From Fuerstiella sp. (GTDB lineage Bacteria; Planctomycetota; Planctomycetia; Planctomycetales; Planctomycetaceae), in the NCBI GenBank assembly GCA_022843805.1, contig JALHMY010000022.1:39570-103569 (forward strand): a stretch of 64,000 bases of DNA, in the 5' to 3' direction. Position numbers and translations under genes: made by a program. Each line of letters starts with the position of its first letter. Position 1 is the stretch's first letter. The notes beneath the pieces were generated by a model that was not told where the DNA came from, did no database searches, and saw nothing but the letters and a program-made list of their open reading frames with translations. Below are positions 26,054-34,552 of this stretch, piece after piece.

Positions 26054-27122
26054 CAGTTTTCAGGATCTTTTCTTGGTGGGAGCAAAAAATGCCATCGTTC
26101 GAATCAAGAATTCATTGTTACTCCCTCAGGACGCAACAATCTCAAACTTCGCGCAATTTCCGAGGTTGTCAGACGTGATGTTGCCCTTGGTCGAGTGCCC
26201 CGACACTCCATTACGACACCTGCTCGACGTGCTCCATCTTTGCCAAGGGTCTCCGGATTCAGCTCCAGTGAGACCCCGCAATCAGGTTGAGTGCTGACCT
26301 GAAACTACCACGATCACGAAGTTGGCAACAGTTGCCGCTTCAGCAGGGGCTGCCTGCCTTTTCCCTCTACGCTTCTTGGAACCATCGTATCCTCGTTTGC
26401 CGTGCCGTCGCCTTCACACCTGCATGGCGAGGTGCTAAGAGGCACCCCGTTTGCTGAGCCCGAGCGGAGCTGAAACAAGTTCGCACCACGATTCGGAGAT
26501 TCGGTGAAATGCGTTGATCGAAGGCCCTTTCAACTCCGCCCCACCAGATTATCTGCCAACAGGTCATCATGCCCGCCAAAGAAACGAAATCGCGATCGCC
26601 CAGACTATCGTACCCAGTATGAACGATCATCCACCGACAATCTTCAGCCACTTTGAATAGAAGTGGAACAGCACAGACGACGACGTTCTGCGTGAACTTC
26701 CGTGGAGTCAGCCTCGAATTCCATAAGCGATTTCACGAATGGCGGGTTCGCGGAACTTGTACTCACAGTCGATTCGTTTCGGTGCGGTAGCTCGTTGCTT
26801 GAGGCGAGTGGAGATGATCTTCTGGATGGAATCGAGATCAGGAGTGGAGATTCCCTTCTCCTTAATTGAAATCCGCCCGAGCTTAATCCAGAGCCGCAAG
26901 AACGCACTGGCAACCGTCTGCTGGATGAGCTTTTCCCGGCATGATTACGAAACAATCGTCCCTCAGGATAAAAGCCACATGCAGCCAGCCAAAGGTTTGA
27001 TGCAATCCTGTAATCACTTTCGCAATCACAGGATTTGCCCGATTGAACGTAAAACCGACCTCAATTCAGAAGTCAATTCTGTACCGAATTCTGCACCATG
27101 CGAAAAATGGAGTTCAGATTTT
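26054..27122. other. about 1 kb without a supportable gene
   Basis: All frames are short or lack coding character. A minus-strand stretch at about 26708-26945 stays open for some 80 codons but has no recognisable family and no start; it may be a decayed gene. AATCCTGT (27004-27011) and ACAGGATT (27028-27035) form a small inverted repeat. Several AATTC-containing short repeats follow at 27070-27105. Confidence 0.5.
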
Positions 27123-27530
27123 TTACGAAACCCAGTCCTTTCCAGCGTCCCCGCGATACCGTGTATTGATAAGGTTAGTCCCGACAGTCACATCCTTCAT
27201 GGTTTCGCGATCACGAATAACCAGATACGTTTCCTGCCGCTCTATCGGCATCGGCAATTCGCATTCGGCCGTCATGGTTCCCGCGTTGTGAGACCTGAAT
27301 CCGCTGGCGGGACCAGAATCAGCAGCAACAACAGCAATATCTGCTTGTCGCATTGTTTCAGGCTCGTTGCCAACAGCTTCAACGTACACTCGTCGTTCGA
27401 TGCGGACAAGGTAGTCCGGTTCAAGCGCAGGGCCGAGGAACTCTCGCAGCACTGTGTTAAAGGTCGTGTGAAAATCATCCCATTCCTGTGCTTCCAGAAA
27501 TGGGTCCATACCGGGAAATTTCGATTTCAT
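27123..27530 (-). pseudogene. DUF4058 family protein, 3' truncated
   Basis: From the ATG at 27530, with GGAG eleven bases upstream, the frame begins MKSKFPGMDPFLEAQEWDDF and continues with LEPDYLVRIERRVYVEA, ELPMPIERQETYLVIRDRET and MKDVTV. This is the N-terminal half of DUF4058, a family of unknown function common in planctomycetes and cyanobacteria. After MKDVTV the sequence departs from the family (usually V-L-S-P-x-N-K) and stops at 135 residues, where about 250 are expected. It is a truncated remnant, at the inner end of the degraded zone next to the accessory island. Confidence 0.7.
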
Positions 27531-27595
27531 AAAAGATTGCTCCGTGACCTGATCGGTCAGAGAGCCGTGCGGGGTAACGTATTGACAATCTATAG

Positions 27596-27973
27596 CCCGC
27601 CGGCCTCGAGTCCGCTCATCATCATACTGACATAAATGGCGAACCACACCTGATCGATCGTCTGCATGAGGCGGCCAGTGCAGGGCGAGCTGAACTGCCT
27701 GGCACTGTTGATCTGGACGGCAGGCAGACACTGTTGATTCAGGCGATTCACGATCGCCGATGTTTCCGGAGGTTTGTCGAAAGTGATACTCGAGAGAGTT
27801 TTGTTGCCGGTGAAGCCGGCCAAACGGCATCTCAGCTCGTTAGAGGGCCAGTTCCATTTGTTGTCCGTCCACTCTGGTATCAACGACGGGGAGTCATTGC
27901 AATCGCGATCGTGGCTATTATCATTGTGAGCCTGTTCACCTTCCCGCGCAGAGATAAGTCGATGCGGAGATAA
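27596..27973 (+). pseudogene. C-terminal fragment of an unknown membrane protein
   Basis: A plus-strand frame open from 27596 has coherent coding character: NGEPHLIDRLHEAASAGRAE, TVDLDGRQTLLIQAIHD, ESFVAGEAGQTASQLV, then one strong membrane helix (GVIAIAIVAIIIVSLFTF) and a basic tail ending RRDKSMRR. There is no start codon upstream of the conserved-looking part before a TAG, so the 5' end is lost. I do not recognise the family. Confidence 0.4.
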
Positions 27974-28318
27974 ATCTGTGCGACATGCCATGGCGAGGAA
28001 GTGAGTCTGCTGGAGTCCTGCCCGGAAAGCCTGGTTCCCGGGTGAGTCGTGCAGTGAATCACATAGCCACCAGGGAGGGCGATAAGGCCGGGGCATCTCA
28101 TTCAATCATGGTGGTTGCGACGAAGGTTTTACCGCGATGTTTTGCCAGCTGCTGCACTTCCGAGAGGCTCGATGTACGGGTTTTTGACACAGGCCGCGAC
28201 TACGGTTTTGGCCCATGCGATTAAGGCCCATGCGATTCGAGCGCAACGGGCAACGCTGGGAAGCGTTTCGATCAGCAAATATGGCCGCCTCTCTGGTGGC
28301 CAGACGATGTCCGTTTTT

Positions 28319-28480
28319 CCAACCCCGACAGGGCACCGCCGTTAAGGATTCCTGCACCGAAAAACTGAGACGTTTAACCCGTGGCCGAGAGGCCAGGCCA
28401 AAGCGAGTCTGAACAACCTGGCCTCTCGGGCACTGGTTAAACGATTCAAAATCCTTAACGGCGTTGCCGACAGGGGTTGC
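28319..28480. repeat. large imperfect inverted repeat (about 160 bp hairpin)
   Basis: The left arm runs from 28319 to about 28392 and the right arm from about 28407 to 28480, with a short central loop. Matching blocks include CCGCCGTTAAGGATT against its complement at 28449-28464, CGTTTAACC against GGTTAAACG, and GAGAGGCCAGG against CCTGGCCTCTC. Arms differ by scattered substitutions and small indels. No reading frame here has coding character. The inner motif recurs at 10319-10341. Confidence 0.8.
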
Positions 28481-28634
28481 ACAACAAAGCCTGGGGTCGC
28501 CGGGAACACGGCGCACCCCAGGAAAAGAACTTGATTAACGACTGATCGCAGCCTTGTGGAACCCTTTCAGGGTTCGGAGCGAACGAACATCACGCCCCTG
28601 GGGTGCGCCGCTTCGCGTCGACCCCAGGCTTTGT
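28478..28634. repeat. second large inverted repeat with 42-bp arms, each arm itself a hairpin
   Basis: CACAACAAAGCCTGGGGTCG begins at 28478 and its complement ends at 28634; the arms (28478-28520 and about 28592-28634) match along their length apart from about eight central bases. Each arm also folds alone, since CCTGGGGT and ACCCCAGG flank a GC-rich core. The spacer holds AACCCT-TTC-AGGGTT (28560-28574). The layout resembles a REP/BIME-type composite. Confidence 0.8.
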
Positions 28635-28639
28635 TGTGA

Positions 28640-28695
28640 AACCCGTTCCGGGTTGAATCGCACTGTTTTCACTCGAAAAAACGCTTCACAGCGTT
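28640..28695. repeat. small palindromes next to the inverted-repeat cluster
   Basis: AACCCG-TTC-CGGGTT at 28640-28654 and AACGCT-TCAC-AGCGTT at 28680-28695. Both are perfect 6-bp stems with 3-4 base loops and resemble the one at 28560-28574. Confidence 0.6.
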
Positions 28696-28958
28696 GGGCT
28701 GAAAACACGCCTATTCCTGCTGCCCCTTTTCAAGAACATCGTAAAAGGTCGCACTTCTGCCAGTCACAAAGGTGTGTGATCCGATGAGCCGACCCCGTGC
28801 CGGGAAAGCCAGCGTCCGGAAACTATCCGCGAACCGATTGAGCTATTGCCCCCGTCAGCTTCACGCGGACGGAGGCAGGGTTTGAGACGCGACCTGCACG
28901 AGTTCTCAAGCCCACCGTCCCCCCGTGTAAAGTCGGGTGGGGACGTCGAGGAGAAGTC

Positions 28959-29204
28959 TCAATACATGTACTCCGCAAAATCTTTCAGATGTTCATCGTC
29001 GTCCGACACAATTGTCAGCATTCCTTTGCAGCTTCCAAACTTTGGCGTTCCACGCATGGGCGGCAAAATCCGAGCCACCGTTTTCTGATTCTGCACAATG
29101 ACCACTTCTTCGTCAGGCTTCAAAGCGGCGATCAGTTCGCCGAGTGTGGCTTGTGCCTCGTCGAGTTCCACAGTCTTAGTGTGGTTCTTTTTTTTGTAAT
29201 ACAT
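28959..29204 (-). CDS. Phd/VapB-like antitoxin, no toxin beside it
   Basis: 81 residues from the ATG at 29204 (upstream starts to 29267 are possible). TVELDEAQATLGELIAALKP then EEVVIVQNQKTVARILPP is the DNA-binding fold of Phd/YefM-type antitoxins, and the tail KFGSCKGMLTIVSDDDEHLK ends in the short EYM motif usual for antitoxins paired with PIN-domain VapC toxins. The downstream side (28800-28958) has no PIN gene or recognisable remnant, so it is an orphan. It borders the inverted-repeat cluster, where a deletion may have removed the toxin (inference). Confidence 0.7.
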   Translation of the reverse strand: MYYKKKNHTKTVELDEAQATLGELIAALKPDEEVVIVQNQKTVARILPPMRGTPKFGSCKGMLTIVSDDDEHLKDFAEYMY

Positions 29205-29349
29205 GATTTGGGCGACTGAAGTCTGATGCAATCGCCGACTTCTGCGATTCATTTTTCTGTACTGCAATTTTTCTGCCCAATTCTCCCTTCGGAAGATTGC
29301 CGGTCATAACGGCGCATCCAGGGAATCTTCGCTCGCACAGCCAATACGC

Positions 29350-30660
29350 TCACACAGCATCGTAACCCCACGGTTTTCGCAACTCACGTCGAAGCCACTG
29401 ATTCGCATCATCGTCGCCGACAAATTGCTCGGTCTCGGGATTCCATTGCAGCTTGCGACCAAGGCGGAGCGATATCACTCCGAGATGGCAAAGCGATGCG
29501 GATCGGTGGCCGATCTCCGCTTCACAAATGGGCGCCTTGCGTGTACGAATACAGTCGAAGAAATTCCCCATGTGGTCGTTGCTCTCGTAGAGCCGTATGG
29601 CATCGCCCGCCAATGGCGTTGTGAGGAACTCCGGATTGCTGGCTTCAATTGAGCCGCGAGTAACCCAGATCCAGCCATCAGTTCCCTCAAATTTCACACC
29701 ATGCTGTTGTCCCTTCGGATCTGCGACCGCACCATTCCATTCGTTGGCCGCTGTGCTGTGGCATGAATGCGTAACGCCGCTGGCATAGGAATAATTGACA
29801 GCGTATTCACTGAATGCACTGAATCCATCGGGAATCATTTCAACCAGCGGTTTGGCTTCCACTGACACAGGTCCACTGCGTTCAAGTCCGAGACCCCACA
29901 GCGCGATATCGTTGTGGTGTGCTCCCCAGTCGGTCATTGTGCCGCCGGAGTAGTCCCACCAGTACCTGAATGTGACATGCGTTCGCTCTCGAACATATTC
30001 AACCTCCGGTGCTGGCCCCTGCCACATATTCCAGTCGAAACCAGAGGGAGGGGACGACTTCGCGAACGGGCCTTCTCGCCGGCCGCGTGGCAGCCAGACA
30101 GAAATGTGCTGCAGTTTTCCAATCCGTCCGTTGCGCACCAGCTCGCAGGCCAGCCTGAAGTTTTTGTCACTTCGCTGCTGACTGCCTGTTTGCAGGATGC
30201 CACCGGTATCGCGAACAGCCGCCACGAGATGCTGGCCCTCTTCAACGGTGAGTGTCAGTGGCTTCTCGCAGTAAACGTCTTTTTTCGACCGCAGCGCGGC
30301 CAGCGAGACCAGCGTATGCCAGTGATCCACAGTGCCGCAAATGACAACCTGAATGTCCTTTCGATCCATCACCTTTCGAAAGTCTTTATAGGTGTCTGCG
30401 TCGGGCCAGATCGCCTTCGCCTCGGCCAGCCGGCTGTCGTCAACATCGCACAGAGCAACAATGCGGCCGAACCGCGATGCATTTTTCGCGTCGCCCCTTC
30501 CCATGCCTCCGCAACCGATCAGCGCAATCGCCGGTTGATCGTTCACTACCGTCGCAGCAGCGGCTGACTGAGCCAGCTCGTTCAGGTACCAGTTCGGCAG
30601 AGACGTCGCCGCGGCCGCTGCGGCGGCTGTTTGGAGAAAACTTCGACGATTGGTGTTCAT
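29350..30660 (-). CDS. Gfo/Idh/MocA family oxidoreductase with Tat signal
   Basis: 436 residues. NRRSFLQTAAAAAAATSLPN is a twin-arginine signal, so the folded protein with its cofactor is probably exported. IALIGCGGMGRGDAKNA (about 45-61) is the NAD(P)-binding Rossmann site and YCEKPLTLTVEEG the EKP motif with the active-site lysine of this family. The C-terminal half forms the substrate sheet (WWDYSGGTMTDWGAHHNDIA). Planctomycetes have many such exported oxidoreductases, thought to act on sugars or cyclitols from polysaccharide breakdown; the substrate here is unknown. No gene partner on the same strand is adjacent. Confidence 0.9.
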   Translation of the reverse strand: MNTNRRSFLQTAAAAAAATSLPNWYLNELAQSAAAATVVNDQPAIALIGCGGMGRGDAKNASRFGRIVALCDVDDSRLAEAKAIWPDADTYKDFRKVMDRKDIQVVICGTVDHWHTLVSLAALRSKKDVYCEKPLTLTVEEGQHLVAAVRDTGGILQTGSQQRSDKNFRLACELVRNGRIGKLQHISVWLPRGRREGPFAKSSPPSGFDWNMWQGPAPEVEYVRERTHVTFRYWWDYSGGTMTDWGAHHNDIALWGLGLERSGPVSVEAKPLVEMIPDGFSAFSEYAVNYSYASGVTHSCHSTAANEWNGAVADPKGQQHGVKFEGTDGWIWVTRGSIEASNPEFLTTPLAGDAIRLYESNDHMGNFFDCIRTRKAPICEAEIGHRSASLCHLGVISLRLGRKLQWNPETEQFVGDDDANQWLRRELRKPWGYDAV

Positions 30661-30766
30661 GACCGAATTCCCCCTGAAATCCGCGCTGAACCGGGCGTCG
30701 CGAGCTCAGTTGACCGGAAACGCGAAAATGAGCCGTTGAGGTGACAAGAAAGGTGAATGAATAAAA

Positions 30767-30798
30767 ACAGGGTTCCCGATTTTATTCGGAAACCCTGT
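30767..30798 (-). terminator. bidirectional Rho-independent terminator after tRNA-Lys
   Basis: A 13-bp stem with one mismatch pairs 30767-30779 with 30786-30798, with a six-base AT loop. On the minus strand it is followed by TTTTTATT; on the plus strand by GTTTTTATT. It lies just 3' of the tRNA gene. Confidence 0.85.
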
Positions 30799-30808
30799 GT
30801 TTTTATTA

Positions 30809-30881
30809 TGCTCCCAGAAGGGCTCGAACCTTCGACCTACTGATTAAGAGTCAGTTGCTCTACCAACTGAGCTATAGGAGC
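30809..30881 (-). tRNA. tRNA-Lys(CTT)
   Basis: 73 bases that fold as a standard cloverleaf on the minus strand. The acceptor stem is GCTCCTA paired with TGGGAGC with discriminator A; the D arm holds AGCTCAGTTGGTAGAGC; the anticodon arm is ACTGA-CTCTTAA-TCAGT, giving anticodon CTT (lysine, codon AAG); the T arm contains GGTTCGAGCC. CCA is not encoded. A terminator follows directly. Confidence 0.97.
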
Positions 30882-30951
30882 GTTTGGGTCCGGAATGTTA
30901 CAGTGGGATCTTCCGGATTCCAAGCATCCCCGAGCCAAAAGAAATCAACTG

Positions 30952-30969
30952 CGGCAAAAGTTGCCGGAC
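30952..30969. repeat. dispersed palindromic repeat, copy A
   Basis: CGGCAAAAGTTGCCGGAC is identical to 63840-63857, 33 kb away. CGGCAA and TTGCCG pair around a three-base loop. Both copies are intergenic. Confidence 0.65.
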
Positions 30970-31328
30970 GATGCTGAGCAACACGCAGTTTTTCCCTTCC
31001 TTTGAAAAACGTCCCGCGATTCTCCATATTCTGAGATGCCAGTTGAGGATCTGCTTTCAGGCCAGCAGTGTTTAAAATCGTCCGTGAAACAAATGCATTG
31101 CAGCCAGACATGGTCACACTCCCCTGAAAAAAGGATATTTGTGAGACACAGATTTCACCGGCTTGTTCGCTCTTATGTCGTTCTCTCTGAGATAGTTACG
31201 TATTCTTCAGAAGAAAACTGACCAAAAAAAAGAATTTGTCGGTAAAATCGCAGAACCTTTTCCCGATTGAGCGTGTCCCATGGATAAGCCATGGCTTCAG
31301 GGGCAGATTGTTTCTTCACTTTGCCGAT

Positions 31329-31358
31329 TTATCTGAAGTCAAATTATCTGAAGTCAAA
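31329..31358. repeat. two tandem 15-bp direct repeats
   Basis: TTATCTGAAGTCAAA occurs twice back to back without a mismatch, in a gene-free region. Confidence 0.75.
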
Positions 31359-31672
31359 CGTTCAATCGTCACCATTCAACATTCCCATCCCCTTACCGTT
31401 TCTCATTTGTTTTGGGTTTTCATTTGTCGTTTTTAATGCAGACACTGCAAGACAATGGACACCGCAGGACAATCCATGTTCGCTCGGTAACCAACCGTGT
31501 GTTACCGACAAAGTTCGCAGTGAAAATCAGGCGGGCTGCTGCATCACATTATTGAAATGTGACCGGAAGCGTCTGTTATGGATCCTCCAAAGGGTGGATT
31601 CGCCTGAAAATCGCTGCAGAAGTACGGACCGATGCCTGTGAAAGGCCGGTACCAGTTTGAGGAGGCAGAACA

Positions 31673-31957
31673 ATGCTGCTGACAATCACCACCAATGCTG
31701 TCGTCACCTTCACTCAGAACATTCTGAGCAATGTGATTGTCGAGCTGCGCGTGCTGGCTGCCCTCCTCGGAAAATTTGCATCCGAACCGATGAAGGCGTC
31801 GCGAGCGAAATGCCGGCAGTGGCATGCGATGTTGCATCAACAGGGAAACCATCAGGAAATGTGGCAGGGAAACTTCGACATGAGTCGTTGTCGTCCCGTT
31901 CGCAGTTTCCCGGCCCCCGGTTGTTGTCGTATCGGTTATTGCAGCTCGGGCAGCTAA
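31673..31957 (+). CDS. possible small protein, unknown
   Basis: 94 codons opening with ATG seven bases after a strong GAGGAGG ribosome binding site, the main reason to list it. The first third is hydrophobic and plausible (NAVVTFTQNILSNVIVELRV, then LAALLGKF), possibly membrane-associated; the rest is rich in Cys, Arg, His and Ser and looks random. No family is recognised and no partner gene is near. It may be a decayed gene or chance. Confidence 0.3.
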   Translation: MLLTITTNAVVTFTQNILSNVIVELRVLAALLGKFASEPMKASRAKCRQWHAMLHQQGNHQEMWQGNFDMSRCRPVRSFPAPGCCRIGYCSSGS

Positions 31958-32333
31958 GTGCGCTGGTAAGGGCAAGTCTTCCGACGAACCCGGATCGCAC
32001 ACTCCGAACTGCTCCAGACATGGCGACTCTTGTCGGGTCGACATGCTGCAGGAATGCTCTGTAACGGAATTCGCGTACTTATCAGTCGCAATGGCCACCC
32101 GAGGGTCTCCTTCAGGCAGCCTTTTCCGTTCAGCCTTCCCCTGATGTTCAGCGATTTAGTGACTCTCCAGCGGGATTCGACAGAATCATCTCCCGTTGAA
32201 ATCACTGCCGCTGTTCCCACATGCAAATTTCCCCATCGCCTGAACAGGCCCGCTCCGCCAATTTCGTCACGAACGATTTGAGTGGAGTGTGTGCCAGCTG
32301 GCAGGCGATTCGCAAATAAGGACATGGTCTGTC

Positions 32334-32885
32334 ATGGCGACTCTGGATTTGTTGGATACGGTAGTACGGGCTCAGCGAGGTGATCGGGAGGCTTTTGACG
32401 AACTGGTTTTGCAGTTCGAATCCCGGGTATTCGCGATCGTTATGCAGCGGCTGCGAAATACGGCAGAAGCAGATGAAGTGGTTCAGGAAGTTTTCCTGCG
32501 AGCATACCGAAAGCTGCCGCAGTTGCTGGAACCGGAACGCTTCAGCGGATGGATTTCCCAGATCGCCGCTCGCCTGTCCATCAACCGCGCTGTTCGACGG
32601 CCTGCAGAGACATTCTGCGAACCGGAAGCACTGGAGCATCAGCAGTTTACCTCGGAAAACCCTTTCGACGCGCTGCTGCGACAGGAAAACATTGAACAGC
32701 TGCGGGCCGGACTGAACCGACTGGGCGATCTTGATCGCGAAACGCTCTGGGCATTCTACTTTGAAGGCTCCTCACTGAAGGAAATGAGTGACCAGTTTTC
32801 GAGCCCGGTAGGTACAATCAAAAGACGCCTGCATACGGCTCGAGGTCGACTGCGCGACGTGATGGGTTCTTTGCAGCCTGCCTGA
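32334..32885 (+). CDS. ECF-type RNA polymerase sigma factor
   Basis: 183 residues from the ATG at 32334, with AAGGA about ten bases upstream. Region 2 is FDELVLQFESRVFAIVMQRL with EADEVVQEVFLRAYRKL; region 4 (about 120-175) is LGDLDRETLWAFYFEGSSLK followed by EMSDQF and GTIKRRLHTARGRLRD, the helix that reads the -35 element. Region 3 is absent, as in sigma-70 factors of the extracytoplasmic-function class. There is no anti-sigma gene beside it, so its signal is unknown. A strong terminator follows 33 bp after the stop. Confidence 0.9.
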   Translation: MATLDLLDTVVRAQRGDREAFDELVLQFESRVFAIVMQRLRNTAEADEVVQEVFLRAYRKLPQLLEPERFSGWISQIAARLSINRAVRRPAETFCEPEALEHQQFTSENPFDALLRQENIEQLRAGLNRLGDLDRETLWAFYFEGSSLKEMSDQFSSPVGTIKRRLHTARGRLRDVMGSLQPA

Positions 32886-32918
32886 AACGCACTCAACCAA
32901 AAACACGGCTGCTTTACG

Positions 32919-32956
32919 ATCCGGTCAGGAGCGAGTGACATCGCTCCTGACCGGAT
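32919..32956 (+). terminator. Rho-independent terminator of the sigma factor gene
   Basis: ATCCGGTCAGGAGCGA (32919-32934) pairs perfectly with TCGCTCCTGACCGGAT (32941-32956) around a six-base loop, followed by TTTCGTTTT. Confidence 0.9.
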
Positions 32957-33102
32957 TTTCGTTTTGCGTATTCAGCAGTTGAATCACTCAGCCAATCTGA
33001 GTCGGCGCAACGAAAAAGCGATTGTGCCGGCCCGACACAATCGCCCCTTCATCGCAGCGGACTAACCCGCGATCAATCACTCAGTATTCAGATTTACGAT
33101 TT

Positions 33103-34020
33103 TCAAATGTCAGACTCCGGTCGCTGACGCCCGCCGCCATCTCGACGTCGCTCACCGCCACCTTCGCCACCTTCACCACGTCCACCTGGACCTCTGCCGC
33201 CTGGACCACCACGTCCGCCCATCAGACTTCGAATATCAAGTTCAAATGCCGCGCCTTTCAGGCCATTCAGTTTTTCGGTCTGTTCGGCCGTCAGAACCGC
33301 CATGGCTTCCGTCTGCATTTCCTTTGTCATCTTTTCGCCGTCTGTGCGCATTTTCTCAAATCTCTCACGCATCGCTTCGCGATCCCCGCCACCACCACCT
33401 GGCTGAAACGCTGCTCGCATTTCTTCCTGCATTGCGATCTGCTTTTCCTGGAATTTTCCTTCGACCGCCTCGAGTTTCGCGATCTGATCTTCAGAAATCC
33501 CCAGTTTGCCCTTCAGCTCGTCGCCCTTAAGGGTTGCGATCGACTGTCGACCGTTGAGTTTGGTCTGAAGAGTAATCTGGTCCAGACGCTGCAGCTGATC
33601 GGGTTCCAGCAGGGCACCCAGAGTTTTGTCTGTTTCATTGCTGAGGTTTTCTGAATCCTTTCGCATCTTTTCCATAAGCTGAGCGCGTTCTTCATCGCTC
33701 ATGTTCTGCATTTCCTGGAAATTCGGGCGATTGCTGCGACGTTCTTCTCTGTATGCTTCAATCGCGGCCTCAATCGTTACGGCCTGGGCATCTTCGATTT
33801 TCAGATGCTCCCGCACCTGAGCGGAACCAAGAAGCGTGGCGCGATCCATCATCGGGCCGCCGAAGCCGCCTCCGAAACCACCACCAAATCCGCCTCCAAA
33901 ACCGCCACGCTGGCCACCCCGGCCGCCGCCCTGAGGTGGCTGAGCCTGCAGTGCCGAACAAAGCAGAACCGCTGTCAGGCAAACCGCTGCTGTCCTGGCA
34001 AAAAACCGTTGATTGAACAT
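33103..34020 (-). CDS. secreted Gly/Arg-rich helical protein
   Basis: 305 residues. A signal peptide (about 1-26, with AAVCLTAVLLCSALQAQ) is followed by a glycine-rich stretch of GGFGGG repeats (about 30-55). The middle (about 60-265) is helical and charged, with segments such as LLEPDQLQRLDQI, ISEDQIAKLEAVEGKFQEKQ and LTAEQTEKLNGLKG that resemble the LTxxQ-type helices of Spy/CpxP-like periplasmic proteins (weak). The tail (about 270-305) is again Gly/Arg/Glu-rich. Function unknown; a periplasmic binding or chaperone role is possible. The start has AGGAG eight bases upstream. It converges with the sigma factor gene. Confidence 0.75.
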   Translation of the reverse strand: MFNQRFFARTAAVCLTAVLLCSALQAQPPQGGGRGGQRGGFGGGFGGGFGGGFGGPMMDRATLLGSAQVREHLKIEDAQAVTIEAAIEAYREERRSNRPNFQEMQNMSDEERAQLMEKMRKDSENLSNETDKTLGALLEPDQLQRLDQITLQTKLNGRQSIATLKGDELKGKLGISEDQIAKLEAVEGKFQEKQIAMQEEMRAAFQPGGGGGDREAMRERFEKMRTDGEKMTKEMQTEAMAVLTAEQTEKLNGLKGAAFELDIRSLMGGRGGPGGRGPGGRGEGGEGGGERRRDGGGRQRPESDI

Positions 34021-34552
34021 GAGTTGAACTCCTGCAAGAAAAGCATTTTTCCGGAGAGTGCTGGCCGAAGACGAGCGTTCCGACGGTTTAAAAACACGCA
34101 GATATCTGTAAAGCTCCGCACAAAGTCGAATTCTCCGGAAGTTTTGTCGTTTTTTCTACTGAATCACGAACTGAACTCCCAAATAAGGCTGTGCTCCGGC
34201 ACGACTTCGCAACATTAAAGACCCCGTGATCGGTATATCTTTCTCCGGCCGCGTATACTGACACTTCTCCCATTGAAACGCTGAAATGGTGAAATGGCCG
34301 AGCAGTTCCATTCACCCCATTCACACTTCAGCGGCATGCGAATCTCGCGTACCTCTCGCAGTGTCTCCGGGATATCATTTTCGCATTCCATGATTCCCGG
34401 GATGTCGCGTTTTCCTTGCCGTCAGCATATAATTCCGGGGAACGAACCAGAAGCCGCAAGAGAACCGTCTGCCGTCCGGCCGACCCTCTGCCTCCGGGAA
34501 ACTGTTGAGTCTGGTCGAATTCACAGCCGTTTGAATCGATGGAGCGTTGTTA
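34021..34552. other. divergent intergenic region before dnaE
   Basis: About 530 bp without a gene, between the leftward secreted-protein gene and rightward dnaE. Promoters for both must lie here; no clear boxes or operators stand out. An imperfect inverted repeat with CGCTGAA and TTCAGCG ends spans about 34275-34331. Confidence 0.5.

Larger units (their letters stand above)
30882..31672. other. intergenic region with repeats, no gene
   Basis: No frame here has coding character. It contains the dispersed palindrome at 30952-30969 and the 15-bp direct repeat at 31329-31358. The tRNA promoter should lie just right of 30881. Confidence 0.5.

Noticed and set aside
26739..27635. 298-codon plus-strand ORF in the degraded zone
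   Set aside because: Composition is random-like, no family is recognised, and its second half runs antisense to the DUF4058 remnant, which has clear family motifs.
27590..28105. 171-codon minus-strand ORF
   Set aside because: Cys/Trp/Arg-rich and random-like; the opposite strand carries a more coding-like membrane-protein fragment.
28319..28695. CRISPR array
   Set aside because: Repeats are inverted and nested with no regular direct repeats or uniform spacers, and no cas genes are present in the window.
31329..31358. start of a tandem-repeat array
   Set aside because: Only two units of 15 bp, so listed as a simple direct repeat and not as an array or iteron set.
34275..34331. imperfect inverted repeat upstream of dnaE
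   Set aside because: Arms align only with bulges and mismatches; too weak to call an operator or terminator.
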